Below, piece after piece: positions 49,434 to 60,875 of a DNA stretch of 64,000 nt. This DNA is from Linyphia triangularis (lineage: Eukaryota > Arthropoda > Arachnida > Araneae > Linyphiidae): contig OZ021724.1 in NCBI GenBank assembly GCA_963978545.1, positions 29,067,933-29,131,932 of the forward strand. The letters are read 5' to 3'. Within the stretch, counting starts at the first letter, position 1. Each line of letters opens with the position of its first letter. The notes beneath the pieces are model-generated. The model was not told the DNA's origin, made no database searches, and saw nothing but the letters and a program-made list of their open reading frames with translations. A program made the translations under genes and the position numbers.

Positions 49434-50387
49434 CTAGCAGCGTGAGCGCACGTTGCGGGAACCCGTCATTGATGTAATTGTATAGGTTTCAGCTTTTGGC
49501 GTTTCGCGAACAGACTCGTTTCTGCTCGCTGAAAGGTTAATTACTACGTAACACTTATTATAAGAACACCCTCCTCTGACGAAAAGCAAACGAAATTTGC
49601 CCGTTAATACGATTATACAACCCCCTCACCCTTCTGAGAATATTTTGACACTGTGTTTGGGTGTTTGTAAATGTATGTTGGCTTGTCTAATGACGAATGT
49701 TTCGGCGCATTATAGCCCTCGTGTTGCTGACGGCGCCAGATAATCTGAATACAACCAACCAACACTGTGTTTGGGAAAAGCAAAATTAGAAAACTAGAAC
49801 TGCTTATGTTTAAAATATCAGAGCTCTATGCCTATTAGAAGTCGCTTTGCAAAACACTAGCGAAAATTTTACCATTATGTTTGTCAAAGTCCAATTAGAA
49901 AGTCAAAAACTACTTATATTAAAAATTTCATAGCTGCACGCTTATTAGAAGCCACTTTGTAAAAAAAACTTAAATGTTAACATTCTGATTATCAAAAGTT
50001 ACATTAGGAGGCCAAAAGTACTTATGTTCAAAAATTAAGAAGCCTATTAAAAGCCGTTCTTTTCTTTTTTTTAATTTAAAAAAAAAAAAAAACTAATTGA
50101 AATGTTAACATTCTTTTTTTTCAAAAGTCTAATTAGGAGGCCAAAAATACTTTAGTTGAAAATTTCAGTGATATACCCCTATTGCAATTTGTTTTGTACA
50201 AAAAAAAAAATAATATTAATAATAATAAAACTTAAAAAAAAAATTATAAAAATTTTAACATTCTGTTTATCAAAAGTCAAATTAGAAGACCAAAACTACT
50301 TATGTTGAAAGTTTCAGAGCACTACGCCTATTAGAAGTAGCTTTGTATAGATCCACCGACAGACATATTCAGTTTTATTATTATAGA
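49434..50387 (-). mobile_element. Non-autonomous Helitron, minus strand
   Basis: The minus-strand 5' end at 50387 reads TCTATAATAATAAAACTG preceded by host A; the 3' end at 49434 reads CTAG. The internal modules (tctgaaactttcaacataag, ttctaatttgac) are the same as in the plus-strand Helitron at 3452-4815, about six degenerate units. It is interrupted by a SINE at 49662-49761. The base after CTAG is A, not the expected T, so the exact 3' end is less sure. Confidence 0.65.
49662..49761 (+). mobile_element. SINE family 1, 5'-truncated, 14-bp TSD
   Basis: From tgtttgtaaatgtatgttgg to the ccagataatctgaatacaac tail, flanked by perfect acactgtgtttggg at 49648-49661 and 49762-49775. It lacks the tRNA head. 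It is inserted in the minus-strand Helitron. Confidence 0.9.
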
Positions 50388-50649
50388 TAAATGCTGTTGG
50401 GCTCTCAAGTATTTGGAATGTACTTCTTGTTTGAAAAAATCGAATTTTCAACCTGATTGTCAATTCTTATAACTTTCCCCAGCAAACGAATAGAATAATC
50501 TATTCAATTGAAACGCATTTACACAATGTATTTTTGATAACGTGTCTCTTTTGTTACCTGAGGCTTTTCCAGTCACAAATTAATGAATACCAGAAAAAAT
50601 AACCTCTTGAATACCCCAAGAACTATTTAGTTGATAAACTAGGGGTGTG

Positions 50650-50815
50650 GAACATCGCACAACTTTCAATTACACTAATATATAGGTCATTGCATTGTCA
50701 ACATCAAATCGATCTGCCAACTTTCAGCCCGATTGGATGACGGTAAGGGAGCTAATTAGGCCTCCGCAGATATACCTGCCATCGACATACACAGCCACAC
50801 AATTTCAGCCTTACT
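50650..50815 (-). repeat. Dispersed repeat family R fragment
   Basis: aaatcgatctgccaactttc and gcccgattggatgacggtaa, as in the family R copies at 29170 and 51712. The preceding gcacaactttcaattacact is also found near 26310. Confidence 0.5.
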
Positions 50816-51201
50816 ATTTTTTTTTTTTTTTTTAAGGAAATTGCTTTGATTTTTTAATGTTTTCATGAAACTGAAATAGCAAAACAGTTTTTTTTTTTTT
50901 AATTAACAAACATTTTAATGAATCGAAACTTTTGATTAATAACTGAAGAACAAATTAGGCAAAGATTTACAATACAAATAAGTCCAAACTTCTATCTAGA
51001 AAACTGGAAATCTTATCTAGAACCGTGTAATCAGATATTTTTTCTGAGAATGGACAAAGGAGCCAGTCTGTCCAACCTTGTTTCGCTCATAAAATTTCTT
51101 AAATCTGATTTTAATAATCGTAAAGTTGAAAAGTTTTTTTCAGCATTTGCGATTGAAACTAACAGAATGCACAAATTTTTTATTAATTGACATATATTCG
51201 G

Positions 51202-51382
51202 TTGGTTGGTTGTTTTCAGATTATCTGGCGCCGTCAGCAACACGAGGGCTATAATGCGCCGAAACATTCGTCATTTGACAAGCCAACATACATTTACAAA
51301 CACCCATTCTTAACACGGGACTCGAACCCGCAACCTCGTGGTGTAGAAGCTAGCACGCTAACCACTATACCGTTTGGTCGGC
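51202..51382 (-). mobile_element. SINE family 1, full length, 13-bp TSD
   Basis: A 181-bp tRNA-derived SINE: on the minus strand gccgaccaaacggtatagtg (A box tatagtggttagcgtgcta), then ggttcgagtcccg (B box), then the body gtttgtaaatgtatgttggc and the tail cagataatctgaaaacaacc. Flanked by gacatatattcgg at 51189-51201 and 51383-51395. It disrupts the hAT relic within one codon run. Confidence 0.93.
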
Positions 51383-51711
51383 GACATATATTCGGAAATA
51401 CGTCTATAGAACGTTCCTCGAAAGCATCACTGTCATTAGAAAGCCTTTCTAAACGATGAATAGAGCTCCATTTTAACTTCCACATTTCACATTCTGCTTC
51501 AATGACGTCTTGGAAATCAGGCAAATTGCTTTCATAAAACTTTACCAGATTTTCTATGGCAGAAAACTCTGCACTATCTGTGTTTATTGCTATCAGCTTT
51601 CTAAATGCCTTTAAAGTGTCTTCATGGGATAATAATGTAACCCATAAAAACAGAGTTTTTAAAAAACCCTTTGTATGCACTGTCAATTTTTATAATCATT
51701 AACCCAGCGCC

Positions 51712-52135
51712 GTTATCAAAAACATTTCTATAAGCAAAATCTGCGGCAAACTATGTTTCAAAATTTATTTATTAAAAATGAACGTGAATTTATACTCTCG
51801 CATGTATCATTGATTTATTCTGATTAAAGTAATTTTATTATTTATTTTTAAATTTGGACAACATGAAAAGTTTCAACAATGATCGGTTAATGGCTATTTT
51901 AGTGCGATTAGATAACGGCAAGTTAGTTTATTAGTATTTCGTAAAAGCGACCTTCTAGTGACAGGAATAGCCCCAAGATTTGATAGAAGGCATTGTCATC
52001 GACATCGAACCTATCTGCTAAGCTTCAACCCGTTTGAATAACGGCAAGTGGATTAATAAGACCTCCACAGATTCCGCTTCCATCGACAAACAAACACACA
52101 AAATCGAAGTTAATATAAAGGATTTAAAATATATC
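51712..52135 (-). repeat. Dispersed repeat family R, full copy
   Basis: Minus-strand copy matching 29170-29565 from atattaacttcgattttgtg to tttgccgcagattttgctta. It splits the hAT transposase relic after its DDILSSL segment. Confidence 0.65.
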
Positions 52136-52470
52136 TTCTATAGCGATGAAAGAATGTCATCTATGTACGAAATGAAGATAGCCAGTCTATAGTATTCTTC
52201 AGCTGTTTGAAGACGAATATTTTTCCTGGGTCGTTGTATTCCACAAATTCTGGAGATATGCTCTTATCAACATTTAAAGCTAGGTCGACCATTTTAACTT
52301 CTTCATTAAGTGGACGAAATTGACTTTTCGCCACCTTTCATGTTTTGCTTAAAATAGATTTTACATTATTAATCACATCAATGGCATTGATCAAGTCTAA
52401 AATTTGTTCTCGCATGTATTGTATGAACATCCTATACATAAAGACGCTATGAAATAAAAATTGCATATAG

Positions 52471-55400
52471 TATTTCAGAAAGTAAGTGGTTTTCTTGGAT
52501 CTTCTGACTTCTTCGATGGCGTCAGTGGTCGGCTGAAGAAACTGAGTATTAAAACTGCCTCAAGGGTGAAAAACGCCGCGTTTCGCATAAATTTTTTAAT
52601 TTTGCAAATTAAAATAGTTATGTTTAGGTTTTTACGTTAGTTCCTCTTTGTTATAATTACTTTAAAAAAAATACTTGACTAGGAAAGTTTGTTAAACGAG
52701 GATATTATTAACTATATGCAAATAACTCCAACATTTGAAATATAATTTTCTCTCGATTTTCTCTATCAGCCCCCTCTCTGGATGGAGGCGAGAGCAAAAA
52801 AACGAAAGTTATAACTCAAACAGTTTATTATAAAAACGGAAGAATGATTTGTTTTAAATTGAGCTGATTTTGACGTATCAAACGCATTGATGCTTTGCAA
52901 CATTTTATTTTTTTCTTGGAAATCTAAAAATTGAGATATCTCATCAAATATCACTCATGTAAGTTGTTGTACTGCACGCGATGAACCGTTGAAAGATAGT
53001 TTTCAGATTGTTGTACTCTATAAAAACAAATCTTTTAAGCAGCCACGTGAGCTGAAATGTTACATTGTTTCCTTTTTTTTTTCACCGACAGATTTAAATC
53101 TGTCGTTAGGGGGAAAATTTTACTTTTTAGCTTTCGTCTTATGAAGATTCACTCGTATTCTGAGAAGGATTGCTTCTGGTGAAATGATTACAAATCCGGC
53201 AGTCCAGTTCATGGTTGGTTGATGTTGATTGTAGTTTTAGTCCGCAAGGGTTACATACACAAAAGCAATACAGCGTCCTTATATTGTAACAACATTTACA
53301 ACTCTGGATCATACACTGTCTCTCAGAAGAATAGCTCCCGCTACAAAATCTAGAGTTGTCTGTTTCCGTGAAAACAAGACTAGTTCCATTTTCCACAGGG
53401 GAATCTGAAAGCGATAATTTTTTTTTTTTCAAACTTCAATATCATGCACACACACTCCTATTCTAAATCAACGAGTTTTGTTTCCATAGAGACCGCCACC
53501 AACCAGACTATCTGTTGGGAGCTATTCTCCTCTTAGACAAACAGAGAACTTGAAGCCAGAGTACTTAACACTTCAAAGTATAAACTGTACACACTAACAA
53601 CATCTTATACTTGTTTTATGTTTGGTGAAGGCATAGACGTTAATTAATCGGATTACTGGCTAATTTGGAGACGTTGGTGATTAAATTTTCATGCGCAAGA
53701 AATACACCAGGGGTTTACTGCCCCATAACATCGCTGAAAGTGGACTATGCCCGGCTCGCGCTAAGTGACCTAGAGAAAAGCACAGATAAATCGGTTTGGC
53801 TCAGTTGATGAGAATAAAAAAAAGATCGGAATCATTATACCCCCATATCGACCAAATAGCCTGAAACGGACGACTTAAAATATTCTGTAATATCGAATCC
53901 GAGACTACCTGTCACAATCACAGCCGTGTCTATTCTCCTTGAAACAGAGGCTTTTAGATCCGAGCTGAGACATGAGAAGTTTTGTGTTTGGATCTGTCCA
54001 CAAAAGTAAAGTGGTAGGAATTACTGGCTTCAAGACTTTAAAAGTGGAATTTTCTGGAAGAAAATGTCGGAGTGACTTCACATTTTCATCAGTCCTTGGA
54101 ATTCGAACATTGGAGGGCAGATTTTGTTTCCGTCAACGGAAGTGTTTTTGTTTACCCAGTGGCGTTTTTGTTGTTGGTATTGTTAAAGTAGTTCTTAGAC
54201 GGTCCAGGTAGTAGTCGTTAAGGAAGTTTGAATTTTTTTTTATAATCAATCAGTCAATTTTCTACAATGACCAAATATTATGTGATTGAACTTTTTGTTA
54301 TGTTTAGAAGCGCCCTGTTTATTCAAATGCATATTTGAAGAGAAATATAAATATTTATTGCTTATTTTTAAGAACAATATTTGAAAGGGGTTGTCCCTAC
54401 CTTTAATAACAAAAACAGCTGTACTTGTAAATGAACTGATGTATGTCTGTACTTTTTTATTTTTTTTTAACGTATTTTGTTGACCAGGAACTTAGTTGAT
54501 GACATTGATGGAGTAGTAATATTTCTGAATGAAAAACATGTCAACTAATAGAAAAACAATATCAGTTTGATTGCCGGGATGTAAAATAATTCATAAGAGG
54601 ACATTTTAGCTTTATATTTTTTATATGTAACTCAATAATCTATCGAGAGAAGTGACCTTGTAAATATTTTTTGAGTTAACGCACGTGACAGGTCCATGTC
54701 CCGTGCGTCAGTAGTTTATAAATGTATATTTTACTTAGTTAAAATAATTACTTGCCATAAAACTTTGCTACCAACTAATAATATATCAAACAAAAACATA
54801 ACTACCAGATTTATCATAGTTTTGCCAATTTAAATTGTTTACGAATAGAAAAAAAAAGAGCATGAACCCCCCCCCCCCCCCCGTTCACCATCCAGACTCC
54901 AGAGAACTGTATAATTCAAAGCCAAAATGAGATTCAGATATTATATTAAGCATTCGCTTTTCCTGTTGTACTTGAGAATTCAACAAAAATGTATTAAATT
55001 CTAAAGAAGTCGGGTTAAAAATAACTCTTATTTTTGTGTAAAATTGATGTTGAAAGACTATAAAAATAAGAAATATTTGTCTTCCCATATATACTATTTA
55101 TGTATATTTTTAATGTATTTAATACAATTTTTACCTTAATTTTGGGCTGAAAATTTTTGTGGTAATTAGTTTGGGGTTCGAGTATTTTTTTTTCTCCCCT
55201 TTTTATGATTATTTAGACTCTAAAAAGAACCTGTTGTATCTTTTAAGGGGAGTTAGTATATCCTCTATACCGGTAATGCTAATTTGGCATATTTCATGTA
55301 CCTTTTTCTCAGAAAGTAATTGACATAGAAACCTATTTTTTTTTCAGTGTATTTTGTAGACACTTGTCATTCTACTGAAATTAGTTTTTGATTTTAATTC

Positions 55401-56320
55401 ATTTACTGTTTTTTAAATGAATTTTCGTGAAAGTTACTCAAATTTGTCCAATATCACAAGTTTTTTTTTTTTTTTTTTTTTTTTTTTGCCGAAATAATCC
55501 AAAGCAAAAAACATTTTTAAAGTAACAACAAAATCTCACTTCAGTATATAGAGATAAAATAAAAGGAATATGTGGTAAAAGTTTTAGGAAGATGACTTGG
55601 ACAGTTTCTGAGAAAAAAAAATACATAAATAATGAAAAATGTAGTTTTGAGAAAAACCCATAAAGAAAACTTTACTTACACTAATATTTAGCAATTTTGT
55701 CTTAAAAAATTATTAAAAATACTTCTATTTGAAGTTTTATTACAAATGAATCCTTTTAAAAGGGAGAATTTAAATTTTTATAAACAATAATAAACCCATT
55801 ATCGATTATTTGTAAATTTTAGAGTAACAACTCCCCATCTGCTATTCCTTTGACCAGGATTGTTTTCGGAGATATCTACTGCAAGTTTCTCAAAGCAAAA
55901 TTTGTAATAAGCTTAAGTTTTTACTAGAGGCGATGTAAATGCACAAAAAGTGGTGACATTCAACAAGTGTCCGTGGCAAAAATCTACCTACAAAAAATAT
56001 GTTTGTTTGTTTTAAACTTAAAAAGATTTTTTTTTTTTTTTAATTTTAATGTACCCTCTGGAAAATATGATTTTTTAAATGTTAAATATGGTACTACACA
56101 TTCAAAATTTAAAGATAATAAAAATGTGTAGGTATAGAACCCGATTCATCTAGTATACTAAGTAAGTAATGTCTCCGAATTCTGAGTGCAGGGAATCTTT
56201 GTTAGGAGCATATAATCATTGTTGTAGAACTAATATTGTACTGTTAAACCCTGACCTTATTAAACTAGTTTATCGAATTTGGTCATTGAGCAGATCGAGC
56301 CACACATCGCATTCAAAACT
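52471..56320. other. Intergenic, no gene recognised
   Basis: Contains chance ORFs, including a Cys-rich minus frame at 53139-53432 that I cannot match to a family, a C16-type tract at 54867-54882 and poly(T) runs near 55460. No splice-supported coding segment is seen. Confidence 0.5.
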
Positions 56321-56332
56321 CTATACTTTTCA

Positions 56333-56505
56333 GCCGACCAAACGGTATAGTGGTTAGCATACTAGCTTCTAGACCACGAGGTTGCTGGTTCGAGTCCCGT
56401 GTTAGGCATAGGTGTTTGTAAATGTATGTTGGCTTGTCAAATGACGAATGTTTCTGCTCATTATAGCCCTTGTGTTGCTGACGGCGTCAGATAATCTGAA
56501 AACAA
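56333..56505 (+). mobile_element. SINE family 1, full length, 12-bp TSD
   Basis: 173 bp, starting gccgaccaaacggtatagtg; B box ggttcgagtccc at 56387-56398; tail cagataatctgaaaacaa. Flanked by ctatacttttca at 56321-56332 and 56506-56517. Confidence 0.93.
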
Positions 56506-56772
56506 CTATACTTTTCAATAGATAATGTAACCCAATGATCAAAGAAAAATCTTCATTCGCATGAATTAAAAATATTCTACTATTATATGGGTATTTAATG
56601 TTTTATTAAATGGATGTTTAATGTGTAAAAATACAACGGTTTAGAATGCGGATTAGTTACAACGTGCCACCTGTCTTTTAGGTGGTCTAAATTGGTTCAC
56701 CATCTTGTGACCGGTGGATCACGTTTCCGAGCCATGCCTATGTTGCCTTGCCACGTAGAATAACACGTGTGG

Positions 56773-56916
56773 TTGGTTGGTTGTATTCAGATTATCTGGC
56801 GCCGTCAGCAACACGAGGGCTATAATGCGCCGAAACATTCGTCATTAGACAAGCCAACATACATTTACAAACACCCATGCCTAACACGGGACTCGAACCC
56901 GCAACCTCGCGGTCTA
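56773..56916 (-). mobile_element. SINE family 1, 5'-truncated, 14-bp TSD
   Basis: Minus-strand copy with its tail at 56773 (ttggttggttgtattcagat). It is truncated inside the tRNA head, just upstream of the B box. Flanked by aataacacgtgtgg (56759-56772) and aataacatgtgtgg (56917-56930), one mismatch. Confidence 0.9.
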
Positions 56917-57419
56917 AATAACATGTGTGGATGGTGTGGTGCACTTTCGTGTATCAACCTCGTCTTGCTAGCAAGTTCAAAATTGTGAGGAGTGTTGGGT
57001 CCTGTTAATTGGGACAGACAGTCGGGATTGCATTACCTAGAATTGCTTGATATTCTATTTAATTGATATTCACTTTAATTGTTATTGTTATTATATTTCT
57101 TGATATTCACTTTAATTGTTATTTTAACCTCATTTCATTTGACAGTCATTGGAGTATTCAATATCAAGTCAATAACTAAGCGTGCACAATCTAGAAGTTA
57201 TAGTTAAAGCTCAAATAACCAAAAACAATTTCTACAATTACGCTTCGTAATTTTAAATAAACTTATGAAGCAACTGTAAATATCTCACATCCAAAACCAC
57301 GTTACAAAAAAAAAAAAATCCTGCAAGACATGTCATTCCAACGCATCTGACCTATCGGAAGCCCAACTCGCAGAATGAAGCAAGGCTCACTTTCAACCTA
57401 ACCGACAGATTCTATCTCT

Positions 57420-57608
57420 ATTTGGCGATCTTTTGTTTCGCCAATCACCGCAACAAGTGCTCTAAACTGCCTTCACCTGTGCCTTCAGATGTGTACTCGG
57501 CCATCTGAGTGTTTACGAGGAGTTTGATTGTGCGCTCTGGGATTAATATTTACGCTTTTGGATATAATCATTCGAGAATATTTTTGCATCGACTCCAAGG
57601 GTCTCATA
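57420..57608 (+). promoter_or_regulatory. Candidate promoter/5' exon end (weak)
   Basis: A CG-richer patch with two inverted gcgat / cgccaatcac (CCAAT-type) boxes leads into ctccaagggtctcataa followed by GTAAGT at 57610, as a non-coding first exon might. No downstream coding exon was found in the window, so this is speculative. Confidence 0.2.
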
Positions 57609-59226
57609 AGTAAGTGGCTTTTTTTAGTATGGCTTAGTTGTTATAATGCATTATTTAGTTTGGTAATTAGCTGTAATGTTTTATGTCGCTGTATTTGTTT
57701 ATATATTTTTAGTCATGAGGGAATGCCCTAATGTTCATATTTTAAAAGATTATGTAGAAATTAATGTGTCTATAGCATTGTCTTTCATCAAGAACTATTT
57801 GTTTATAATGAAAAAATATAACAAGGTAATATAGCGATCTGTATAAAGTAATCATTTGTTCGAAAAAAGATGTACAAAATAATTAATGCAATTCTATAAA
57901 CCATTTTAAACAAGTTAATAATAGAGTTTTTTTTCTTCTTTTTTTTTCGGAGTGGTTTATTTAATTGCATTCAACTTTGTTGAACATTGACCCTTTTTCC
58001 TCCAAAGTATTTAATTTGTCAAGCTATATTTTAAGCCAAAATTTATATGGCAAGCTTTGATATTTACCTACATTTTAACAATTAATGATTAGATTAACTC
58101 ATGATTATGATAATCATTTTCAAATGTTTCGGGATTGAAATTGATCTGACCACTCACACCGGTACGTATGAATTTGATTTTTTGAGTGCGAATATTTGTA
58201 CGCACCTTCAAACAATAATAATTGATGTAAAGATTTCCAGTATTGAGATTATGTTCAGAAAAAAAATGTAGATACTTTTCAGAAAAAAATGTAAACAGCA
58301 AGATCATAAATTTATTTCTAAATTTCAAATTACACAAAACGTAATATATTCATGAAATTGATAATTCATTTATAAAACTCATCCTGTCAACTTTATGCAG
58401 AACTCGTTTTAAGAAAGTCTCCTCCATAGTTTTTGTTTCAAAATCAGATAGCTTGAATCCGAAAAATAATTACCTTAAATTACCTAAGACTTAAATAAAA
58501 TTGCTTTGTAATGATTTTACTCCCGGCAAACTTTCTTATGTTGCTCTAGTATTTTGTGACGTATGTTATTTTGTGCAATTTGATTTTTTTTAATGAGGAT
58601 TTAAAGTTAAAATGGAAATTATTCTATGGATACAGAAAAAAAATCATTAAAAAAAAATTCCAGTACAATTTCAACTCTTTTGATAAAATTATTACTATTT
58701 TTGCACAGTGGTAAAATCTCGATATAACATAAAAATTCCCTTATTTCATATCGGGGTATATTACTGTAAGCTTTCTCTGAAAAAAGTTTTTCAACAACAG
58801 GTCTATATAAATTTATGTATAAAGTCGTTAGGTAAGGTTTTTAAAATGTTAAATGCATTTTTGAAGTTGTAAAATTTTAACAAAATAAATGTAAAGCAGT
58901 TTGTTTGTGATTGTAAATATTTTTACCTTGAGAGTCATACGAAAAGTAATTTACGAAAGTTCTGCGTAGTTGTCAAAATGAGCAAAATCCATTTTAAAAA
59001 AAAACTGCTCAAAGATAATTATAACCTACCCAAATGTAGCTATAAACGCCCTACAGATATTTGTGTGAAAATGTGATTTACACTGCTATACACACTATTA
59101 TTTAACAGGTTAAGTTTGTGTAATAAAGTATTATAATATTATATAATAATATATTATTTTATTCAAAATATAAATTTTAAACAGTTTTAATGAAACGGAT
59201 CAGGCCCACTTTTTAATAAGAAGTTA

Positions 59227-59310
59227 TTCAACCTTAATATAATAAGATTTTTAATGAAAATTTTTCAACCTTAATATAATAAGATTTTTAATGAAAATTA
59301 TTCAACCTTT
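59227..59310. repeat. 37-bp tandem repeat, about 2.3 copies
   Basis: Units starting ttcaaccttaatataataag begin at 59227 and 59264, and a partial copy (ttcaacctt) at 59301. Confidence 0.88.
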
Positions 59311-60678
59311 GTAAAAAATGAAACTTATTAAATGGAAATAAATCATTGTTTGCCAGTAGAGCATTTGAATTCTTAAGTATTTTTAGTTGCAATTAGTAAT
59401 AGTCAATATATGAATAGTTAGGAATTTAATATATCAAATAATATCTTAAATATAAAAAACATTTTCCTAATTGTAAATATATAGATTTCTTAATTGAAAT
59501 CTAAAGTAATTAAAAATATATCAAAACTAAATCTCATTTAAATTTATTCTAAGTTTATGTAATAACAATAAACTTTTTTAATTAATTTCAATAAAATCAA
59601 ACTGTACTGCAAGTTGATTCAACTATTTAAATTAAACTAATGAAATTAAATAATTTCTGTTGAAAATGTATATTTTTAACTGGAGTTTATTCTTGCGTTT
59701 AACAAAAGATTTTAATTTTTGTAAATTGTCTCGCTTTAACTGGAGCAACTTTGAAACATTTTGAATTTGAAAACTCAACAAAGAAATCGAAACCGTTCTT
59801 TATCTAGTTACAGGGAACACTCAATAAAATAATTGCTTAATTATTTAATTTTTATAAACGAAAAAACTCCCGAGTACTGTCACGGAATGTGAATGTAAAT
59901 ATTCAAACATTTTGATGTTATCCGCATCTGCGCTTTTATTTTTCTTCAAGATGGTGATATTACCATTTCTTTCTAGAACACAATCGTGCTGCGTAACCCT
60001 TCACCTGAATTGACCCAAATTCTATACCGGTCTTCAAAACACTGAAGAACGCAGCGGCATAACAGATTCCTTTTGGACATTTTTCCGAATCTAGGCAAAA
60101 TTTCCAGGCATTTCACACGTTGTTCCAGAAAGTAATTGTTTTGAAGGAGAATTTGCGAGGTTCCAAGCCTAGGATTTATGAACTATTCCTTCGAATGGTT
60201 CAAATTTAATTGGCAACCTTAAATTTGAAGCGTAAATAAACAAATTACTTTTCCTGTTTGGTGGCTTTGAAGCGGTGTTAGGAAGGGCAAGTAAATAATG
60301 GGATTAACAAAACAACAATTTGATGTAATTGAGAACAACCTTAAAATACTCCTAATCAATAAAGTATAGTAGGTCACGGAAATTTTGATCAGTCACAAAT
60401 CGCGTATTTGGGATTATAACTTAATTTGTATTCCGCAACTTAAGGTTAAAAAGGGAACACTTGTCGAAATACTTCGTTGTTGTCTGTACGCCGCCTCGAG
60501 TTCAATAACGTGGGAATAATTTGTTAAAGTATCTTTTCATAAAAGTTTCTAAATTCAGTCACTTCCGATTCGAATGAATTGATAAAGTTTTATATTTGTT
60601 AAGGCGACTACTTTTCTATTTATACCAGACAGTTGCTTGTATACAATGATCACTACATCTTAACTTTCTTATATAAGA

Positions 60679-60862
60679 AGGCCCATCTGATGACTGTGTG
60701 GTTAGCGCTCTGGCCACGCATGCCAAAGGTGCCGGGTTCGAATCTCGAATTAGGCATGGATGTTCGTTGTGGTTCGGAATCCACGTTAAGCTGTAGGTCC
60801 CGGCCTGATTAGCCGTCTTTGTGCATACAAATAGGTCGTTGAGCATACAAACCATATAACCA
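60679..60862 (+). mobile_element. SINE family 2, full length, 13-bp TSD
   Basis: 184 bp: head tgtgtggttagcgctctggc (A-box region), ggttcgaatc B box at 60735-60744, body tggaatccacgttaagctgt and gcctgattagccgtctttgt, tail gagcatacaaaccatataac. Flanked by ttcttatataaga at 60666-60678 and 60863-60875. Different tRNA head and body from family 1. Confidence 0.92.
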
Positions 60863-60875
60863 TTCTTATATAAGA

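Larger units (their letters stand above)
51009..52470 (-). pseudogene. hAT transposase relic (ZMYM-like), twice interrupted
   Basis: Minus-strand pieces in order: QILDLINAIDVINNVKSILS (about 52340-52410); EEYYRLAIFISYIDDILSSL (about 52140-52205); a helical stretch with AIENLVKFYESNLPDFQDV (about 51400-51690); then after a SINE, LLVSIANAEKNFSTLRLLKS and LRNFMSETRLDRLAPLSI (about 51040-51160), the hAT C-terminal dimerisation domain. It is interrupted by repeat R (51712-52135) and by the SINE at 51202-51382, plus stops and shifts. Not functional. Confidence 0.8.
57000..60660. other. Intergenic, no gene recognised
   Basis: AT-rich with no homologous coding segment. It holds the 37-bp tandem repeat at 59227-59310 and the weak promoter-like patch near 57420-57608. 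Confidence 0.5.

Noticed and set aside
51300..51382. tRNA-like sequence with A and B boxes
   Set aside because: It is the head of SINE family 1, flanked by target duplications and lacking a proper acceptor stem; the same holds at 56333 and 60679.
53139..53432. Minus-strand Cys-rich ORF of 97 codons
   Set aside because: The cysteine spacing does not match a family I know, there is no splice or promoter support, and it starts in a poly(A/T) run.
53972..54211. Plus-strand ORF of 79 codons
   Set aside because: Low-complexity basic/Phe-Val sequence without recognisable domain or splice context.
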